Shown here one piece after another: positions 58,139 through 64,000 of a DNA stretch of 64,000 nucleotides (within the stretch, counting starts at the first letter, position 1; every line of letters begins with the position of its first letter). A model generated the notes under the pieces. The model saw only the letters and a list, made by a program, of their open reading frames with translations. It was not told the origin of the DNA and did no database searches. A program made the position numbers and the translations under genes. Origin of the DNA: Chimonanthus salicifolius (Eukaryota; Streptophyta; Magnoliopsida; Laurales; Calycanthaceae); assembly GCA_013350335.1 (NCBI GenBank), contig CM023540.1, forward strand, positions 53,878,905 through 53,942,904, written 5' to 3'.

Positions 58139-59552
58139 GTAACACCTCGACCCACGAGCATGTGAATGAAGTAAAGTTGGAAGAAAACATGGAGATTTTT
58201 TTCTCAACCCGTCAACCAAAACTATAATGGTGACACTAAGTACGAGAATGAGATTTCCCAGATACTCATTTTAGGAGGGAAAATAATTCCTCCGAAAATC
58301 CTGCAAAGTTTCCTCTATAATTGGACGTTTTGGGGATAAACTTCCCTCCATATTATAACCTTTAAACATTCCACATTTGTTTCCAATAATCAACTCAATC
58401 ATCATTACATTTACATCCTTGATAAATGAACTAAACTCAATGATTATAGAAAAACTAACATAATACCTTATCAAGGTCTATCCATAACAAGTCTTCATTG
58501 ACTATGTAGATTAACATACTAATAACTTCTTAATGTAAATGCAAAGCTTAGCATCTTAACAGAGTTCAACAGGTCGCTTCGTTCATCTTCACGGAGAGAA
58601 CTTGTAATCTAAAGGGAGTGAGCTACATAACCCAGAAGGGAATAATAATAACCGAAGTTTTATAACGTTAAGGGTTAGTCGTATAACCATCATAGCACAC
58701 CTTTATTATCACATATTCATTCTGAATAATCATTAGTAGTAAATTGTGTCTAGCAACATGTCACGATATGCAACATGCATCTCATACTACTGTAAATCAA
58801 AAGGACCTGGCACAACGCCCATCAGACCGTGATCAACATGTCATATTAACAATAAATCATACCAAATATAGCCTCCATCAAGTTCTCAATACAACAGACT
58901 CTCTATCGGCTCATAAGCAGCCCTAGGCTCGTCAGACCGATCCCTAGGAGGATATCCATCTAACAGTCCCCCTGTCGGCTCATAAGCAACCCCAGGCTCG
59001 CTAGATCGACCCCCAGGAGGCTCTCAACATAACATTCTCCATGACTCCTTGTAAGCATCCCCATGCTCGCTAGACCGACCCCCGGGAGGATCTCAGCATA
59101 ACAGTCTCCCTGTCGGCTCATAAGCAGCCCCAGGCTCGCTAGACCGGCCCCGAGGAGAATCTCAAACAGTCACAAGACCCTACATACAAGTCTTGAGTAT
59201 TCTCGATCTACCAATGGTTAAGTCCATGCTCCACCTCGAAGCATAGTAGACTATACCCTACCTCTCATAGGTTAATCATTCTATGGAGTTTGAATATCAA
59301 AAACCCACTCATCTAAAGTCTCACAACCCAACGTGCCCCGTGGTCGTACCACAATCTCACAATCACTCCACACCCTAAGTACCCACCATGTACTAAGAGA
59401 AAATATCTATGCCCGGATGTAGCCTAGTACTCATTTGCAATATCTAATAACAGTATTGACATTATGTCAACTATCATAGCACACATTGAACAAAATAATG
59501 AGGCATATTATTATAACATGTGTTCACGTTCATCATAATATAACACACAACC
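58139..59552 (-). mobile_element. LTR-like sequence L, left part
   Basis: Begins TGTAACACCTCGACCC at 58139, like the inverted end of the B LTR (GGGTCGGGGCGTGACA). The block at 58612-58650 (AAAGGGAGTGAGCTACATAACCC) is the inverted counterpart of the 'GCTCACCCCA' block near LTR ends. No PBS on the left, so this would be the outer end of a minus-strand element or a solo LTR. Non-coding; 58893-59168 is a tandem repeat. The right part resumes at 62545 after the small element. Confidence 0.6.
58893..59168. repeat. 69-bp tandem repeat, four units
   Basis: Units start at 58893, 58962, 59031 and 59100, exactly 69 bp apart. Shared core: TGTCGGCTCATAAGCAGCCC, then AGGCTCGCTAGACCGACCCC and GGAGG. Not a CRISPR array: units are contiguous, diverged and have no unique spacers. 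Confidence 0.93.
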
Positions 59553-60452
59553 TGATGCGGAGCAGCAAATCCATGTGGAGTTTCTTTTATTGTTTATTTC
59601 TATTTTTTATTTGGTTGTAATTAGAAATTAGGATTTCCTATTATAAGTGAATTTATTTTCGTTTTAGGCTATTTTTAGAAGTTTCTTTATTTAAGGGTCG
59701 TATCTCTTATAAAAGCCCTACTTGTAAGCATTATTATAAACGATTTGATAAATAAAGATTGAGATTTTTCACAAGATACCTTTGTAAGGTGCGATTGATT
59801 GTTGGAGTGATTCCAAAGAGCATGAGGCTAGGGCGTGAGGCTTGGCGAGAGGTCCTACTTCTGATTCAAGTACTTCTTTGTCATCTTTTTCTTCTTCTTC
59901 TCTCTTCCTCTCTCCCTATTTTCATTTTCTTGCAGCCAAACTTTCCATAGGCCCCTATTCCCTTTTCTCCACCAACCATGGTCCATCCTATTGCAGTCGC
60001 ATATCCTTTCCCAAGCCCCTGCTGCTACTTCAACCCATTTAGTCCCCCTACAGTGCTGCCGCAACCATCTTCATTGTCTGGGACTTCCACTACTCCTTGC
60101 ATCACATTCCTTATTTCTGTAAATCCCTTTTGCTCTCTTAGTGTTTTTTGTATGGTTGCCCTAACTCCCGCAAGTTTCTCACGTGTCTAAAAACTCTTTA
60201 AGTTACTCCCTGTGTGCCCAAGTTAACCACACCCCTTATCCATTTAAGTGTTTGGATTATTGATGAATTAGTTACATTTATTTTTTGGATTTCTTTATTA
60301 TTTGCAGCTTATCATATTATTTCATTGTTAATTTATTAATTCTAATTTTAATTTCAGCCCATATTAGTTTTAGGTGCATTATTTTCATCACTTTCAACTT
60401 TTAGGGAACCAATTTAGGCTTTTAGAGTTACCCTATTAGTTGTCCTATATCA
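59553..60452 (+). mobile_element. 5' LTR of the compact element
   Basis: TGATGCGGAG...CTATATCA. TATA box TATAAAAG at 59708-59715 and polyadenylation signal AATAAA only 36 bp later at 59751-59756. The second half has possible splice signals: GTAAGG at 59783 and a pyrimidine-rich acceptor ending TTCTTGCAG (about 59935), plus TTATTTGCAG and TTTAATTTCAG near 60305 and 60357. Short ORFs in it recur in the 3' LTR but have no recognisable product. Confidence 0.93.
59708..59756 (+). promoter_or_regulatory. TATA box and polyadenylation signal of the compact element
   Basis: TATAAAAG 59708-59715; AATAAA 59751-59756. Both are kept in the 3' LTR (61795-61802, 61838-61843). The close spacing means that transcript start and polyadenylation signal lie almost on top of each other, giving a very short R region if AATAAA is the one used. 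Confidence 0.6.
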
Positions 60453-60456
60453 AATT

Positions 60457-60469
60457 TGGTATCAGAGCC
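60457..60469 (+). other. primer binding site of the compact element
   Basis: TGGTATCAGAGCC, perfect initiator tRNA-Met PBS, four bases after the LTR. Confidence 0.93.
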
Positions 60470-60611
60470 TAGGTTAGGAGAGTTTCTTAACTTTCCAGAT
60501 CTTAGGTCGCATTTAAAAAATTAATTGATTAATTAATTTAAAATAATTAATTAATTATAAAAAAAATTGCATTGTATCATTCTTAGAGTAGATCATTTTA
60601 GGACATTCAAC

Positions 60612-60815
60612 ATGGTCCCTGCACATATTGCCAAGGTTGTATTAGAGATAAGTGCTTGCTTAACCCATATGGAAACCAAGTTAGGTTTAGGGACAATTTG
60701 TTGTCACTGCCGATGCTACGAGCATGTTGCTCGTGAGTGCCCCACTCAGGTTAAGAAAGTTAGGTGTGTCCCCATACCGTCCCCATCCACAGATCCTATT
60801 CCGGTGTCAGTGTGA
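60612..60815 (+). CDS. zinc-knuckle (gag-like) ORF of the compact element
   Basis: 67 codons from ATG 60612 (MVPAHIAKVV). C30-C33-H38-C43 make a canonical CX2CX4HX4C knuckle, followed by a Pro-rich tail. The capsid part of gag is not recognisable. After the TGA at 60813 the same frame stays open to an A10 run at 60873-60882, where a one-base shift would lead into the second frame, so the two may once have been one protein. By motif it would bind element RNA for packaging. Confidence 0.7.
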   Translation: MVPAHIAKVVLEISACLTHMETKLGLGTICCHCRCYEHVARECPTQVKKVRCVPIPSPSTDPIPVSV

Positions 60816-60882
60816 CTCAATCTATCTGAGTCTGTACATGCATCTACACCACACATTCATGAATCGTATGCTAAAAAAAAAA

Positions 60883-61642
60883 TCACATTAATGGATGCGA
60901 TGAAAAATATGAGCTTGCTACAGATTTTCAATGTGAATCCAAGGAAATTGATGTGGATAATAATGTGGTAGACCTCATACCCAATCCAGAACTAACATCT
61001 TCACTTCCAAGACCCACCCCACATCAGCATGATCCTGAATATCCTACTGGCCTTCCTAATCCACAACCTGATCTTGACCATCCTACTGGCCTTTCTAACC
61101 CATAGAATGATCCACAACATGAACGGTGTCCTACACCTATCCAGCCAACTCAGCATGTACCTTCTTTACCTACCATACCACCCAAAAGAGCGAAGATAGA
61201 ATTTATACTGATAGAGGAAGTTGTTTCCACACCTGCAGGAGGACGTCAGTTGTATCCTGTGACATGGAAGCCTAGGCCCCTGACAGATATCACTTGGTTG
61301 CCTGAGTTTGAGCTACATCGATTTGCTCCTGATTTAATGGAGATATTTAAGAGTCATGTCACATCGGAGGCGCACTATATTCACATATTGCTGTTATCGC
61401 CACCCAAAGTTGGTCATGACATCAGTATCGGATTCCGAGTATATCATTGATGGCGGAGGAGAGCCGATCCAGCATTCTTATTTTGGCCCGATGCTAATCC
61501 GCTTGGTTTATATCTGAAGGCCTCACGTACGCGTGATTGCATTTTGAAGATCCCACATTGGGAAGATGCGTGCATGGGTAGATTTGTGTCTTTTCATCTG
61601 TTTGAAGTCGAGGTCGAGTTCTTTTTCAGATGGGGAGATTGA
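60883..61642 (+). pseudogene. second reading frame of the compact element, unknown product
   Basis: 253 codons with only two stops, TAG 61103 and TGA 61448, ending at TGA 61640-61642, which is the first triplet of the 3' LTR. The first third is acidic and Pro-rich (PNPELTSSLPRPTPHQHDPE, two PTGL.NP repeats); the middle has KRAKIEF and a WKPRPLTDITWLPEFE stretch; the last part is Trp/Phe-rich (HWEDACMGRF, FFFRWGD). No known domain recognised; not RT, integrase or protease. It fills the whole space to the purine tract, so the tract itself is coding. Confidence 0.5.
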
Positions 61643-62539
61643 TGCGGAGCAGCAGATCCATGTGGAGTTTCTTTTATTGTTTATTTCTATTTTTTATTTG
61701 GTTGTAATTAGAAATTAGGATTTCCTATTATAAGTGAATTTATTTTCGTTTTAGGCTATTTTTAGAAGTTTCTTTATTTAAGGGTCGTATCTCTTATAAA
61801 AGCCCCACTTGTAAGCATTATTATAAACGATTTGATAAATAAAGATTGAGATTTTTCACAAGATACCTTTGTAAAGTGCGATTGATTGTTGGAGTGATTC
61901 CAAAGAGCATGAGGCTAGGGCGTGAGGCTTGGCGAGAGGTCCTACTTCTGATTCAAGTACTTCTTTGTCATCTTTTTCTTCTTCTTCTCTCTTCCTCTCT
62001 CCCTATTTTCATTTTCTTGCAGCCAAACTTTCCATAGGCCCCTATTCCCTTTTCTCCACCAACCATGGTCCATCCTATTGCAGTCGCATATCCTTTCCCA
62101 AGCCCCTGCTGCTACTTCAACCCATTTAGTCCCCCTACAGTGCTGCCGCAACCATCTTCATTGTCTGGGACTTCCGCTACTCCTTGCATCACATTCCTTA
62201 TTTCTGTAAATCCCTTTTGCTCTCTTAGTGTTTTTTGTATGGTTGCCCTAACTCCCGCAAGTTTCTCACGTGTCTAAAAACTCTTTAAGTTACTCCCTGT
62301 GTGCCCAAGTTAACCACACCCCTTATCCATTTAAGTGTTTGGATTATTGATGAATTAGTTACATTTATTTTTTGGATTTCTTTATTATTTGCAGCTTATC
62401 ATATTATTTCATTGTTAATTTATTAATTCTAATTTTAATTTCAGCCCATATTAGTTTTAGGTGCATTATTTTCATCCCTTTCAACTTTTAGGGAACCAAT
62501 TCAGGCATTTAGGGTTACCCTATTAGTTGTCATACATCA
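61640..62539 (+). mobile_element. 3' LTR of the compact element
   Basis: TGATGCGGAG...CATACATCA, 900 bp like the 5' copy and colinear with it. Differences that I count: about ten substitutions, no indel. Five of them lie in the last 60 bp. Confidence 0.93.
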
Positions 62540-62544
62540 CAACC

Positions 62545-64000
62545 TCATCGATTACATACATCACGTCATAATATATAACTTCGTCTAGCACATCCCTGAT
62601 TTCATCAAATGTATCAATAAGGAAATAAATGTAGTAAGATTAAGGTGTGTTTGAAACCCTCACACCATCAATCATCAAAATAATAAATCCATTGGTCTAT
62701 AGTCCAACATAACTTGAACATACGCACGAGGAGCACGTCAACCTCATCATCGGCTCAACCACCAATCAAACCACATATCACCATCCATAGGTCTAATTAC
62801 TTAAAACACATGGAGATCCCTAATGTGTACAAACACTACATCATAAGCGATATCAATGATGACGTACAATTAAAAACCTTCGTCATTCACATGTGGTTAA
62901 CCATTCTCGTGATTTAGTACGTAGTCCACACATTCACCTCTAACCAACACATGCCTAAAAATCCCTGAGTCTCATAGATCTTAGTCAGCTCACAAGGAGT
63001 TTGTCAAACCCATCCTTAGTTCGACAATCAACAACTCCAATGATTTCCAGATATCGACCCAATTCACATATTTAGCCCATTTATCTCACCGTGAACCCAA
63101 TCACCCAGCACTCAATCTACAATACTCTCGTACACCCAAAAATGCATCTCCATAAATCTAGGGGTCTCAAACACCTTCAGACAACAAACATATATCAAGC
63201 TATGCGTCCCAAACAATAGACATGAGAAATCTACACAATCTCATCATCGGCACGTACTTCGATAAAACTAGGATCATCACACAACCCTCAAAACCATAGA
63301 TCTCAACCATAGACCTAATTATGCCACACACATAGAAACCCAACATGTCAAACATAGTTCCAAAGGCCCATCAACTATACTGTGTGACAAAGAACACCCA
63401 ACACACACACACACCTCACAATCAAGTACATGCATACCACTTCCATGTATAATATTCCAATTTATAACATCATAAATCACATTAACCACATCAAATTGCA
63501 TCAATTATGATTTTATTGCATAATCATTCAAACATCATATAGATTTAATATAATCGTATTTCTAGGTGCATATGAGAAAATATCACAAGTATGTAAGTCA
63601 CTTTCTTACAATGGAATGACCTAATGTTCGTCTGCCATTAAACCCTTTAAATTTCTCAACCGTTAACTACCTTAAGATTCCCAACATTTGATAAATAAAG
63701 AATACTCAATGCCATCGGATGTTGTGTTAAATCCATCTCTTAAATGCTTATTCATAAGTAAGGTTTGATCTCCCTACCTAAAAATAATGATATTCGCATT
63801 GGCTTAAAGTCTCCAAAGGAGGTAGGATAGCAATCAAAGGGCTGCAAATTAATGAGATAACATATGAAGTCTTTTGAATAATCGAAGGTGGAGTTGAAGA
63901 TCCTATAAGAAATCAAACTATTCTCTTTATTCATTTTTCACAAAATCTTGACTAAAATAGTGAAAAGGAAAGGTCAAGAGGAAAATCAAAGAGACGAACA
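62545..64000. mobile_element. LTR-like sequence L, right part, and window end
   Basis: Continues L after removal of the compact element (ACAACC then TCATCG). AT-rich, non-coding, with scattered 'ACACACAC' (63402-63414) and no PBS, LTR end or ORF that I can support up to 64000. Whether L ends within this stretch is not visible. Confidence 0.4.

Larger units (their letters stand above)
59548..62544 (+). mobile_element. compact gag-only LTR retrotransposon (TR-GAG-like), with target duplication
   Basis: Two LTRs of 900 bp each (59553-60452, 61640-62539), perfect target duplication CAACC (59548-59552, 62540-62544), PBS 60457-60469, purine tract GGGGAGA before the 3' LTR, and only 1187 bp of internal DNA. 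The internal part has a gag-type zinc knuckle and no protease, RT or integrase, which is the description of terminal-repeat retrotransposons with GAG (TR-GAG) or short LARDs. It must use enzymes from another element. About ten LTR differences in 900 bp make it the youngest insertion in the window. Confidence 0.93.

Noticed and set aside
58893..59168. CRISPR-like array
   Set aside because: Contiguous 69-bp diverged units without unique spacers in a plant LTR context.
59759..60190. 60-70-codon ORFs repeated identically in both LTRs of the compact element (also 61846-62277)
   Set aside because: Identity follows from the LTR pair; several frames on both strands are open and no domain is seen.

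Overview
This window is repeat-dense plant DNA, almost certainly angiosperm heterochromatin. It is a stack of nested long terminal repeat (LTR) retrotransposons and solo LTRs. I recognise no bacterial features and no convincing intact host gene. The plant assignment rests on chromovirus-type Ty3/gypsy polyproteins with a C-terminal chromodomain-like tail, on primer binding sites (PBS) complementary to initiator tRNA-Met (TGGTATCAGAGC), and on LTRs of 3-4 kb that start TGTAA/TGTGA and end TTACA/TGACA. The species cannot be told.

Layout from left to right. 1-1407 is a minus-strand LTR fragment (G) that runs off the window. 1408-5616 is the 5' part of a minus-strand element F (internal DNA, PBS, LTR). 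5617-6012 is a piece of a minus-strand LTR (E) that broke element A. 6013-12411 is A, a minus-strand gypsy element (broken gag-protease-RT, PBS, 3.5-kb LTR). A sits in element D, an older and heavily deleted minus-strand relative: internal region 12412-14764, LTR pieces 14765-15668, 33076-33266 and 48908-51462. Two plus-strand elements sit inside the D LTR. Element C (15669-33070) has one gag-pol frame broken by seven stop codons and itself carries two solo LTRs (16939-20794 plus; 28925-32963 minus). Element B (33267-48902) is from another family with an extra zinc-knuckle ORF before gag, and carries two head-to-head LTR pieces (39728-44347).

D sits in another minus-strand LTR, H (51463-52316 and 55244-56304), which also holds a solo LTR (52317-55243). 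56305-58138 is the only stretch that may be non-LTR host DNA; it has one unidentified ORF and a MITE-like element. From 58139 to the end is a further minus-strand LTR-like sequence L, interrupted by a compact young element (59553-62539) with 900-bp LTRs, a perfect 5-bp target duplication (CAACC), a zinc-knuckle ORF and no pol.

How it works together: the order of insertion can be read from target-site duplications (TSDs): B ATGCA-flanked CATGA/CATGA, C CTCCG/CTCTG, solo LTRs AGTAC/AGTAC and AGAAG/AAAAG. Counted LTR differences give a matching age order: the small element about 1%, C about 4%, B about 11% in the stretches I compared. All gag-pol genes are dead here. The most unusual structural signal is that the 3-4-kb LTRs of the A/C/D type are studded with short near-perfect inverted repeats of four sequence classes, the main one (arms GGTTCGGCCAT / ATGGCCGAACC, 3-6-nt loop) occurring about nine times in one LTR. 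The second is the small gag-only element, whose second reading frame runs to the very first bases of its 3' LTR. The third is the triple zinc-knuckle ORF between PBS and gag of B.
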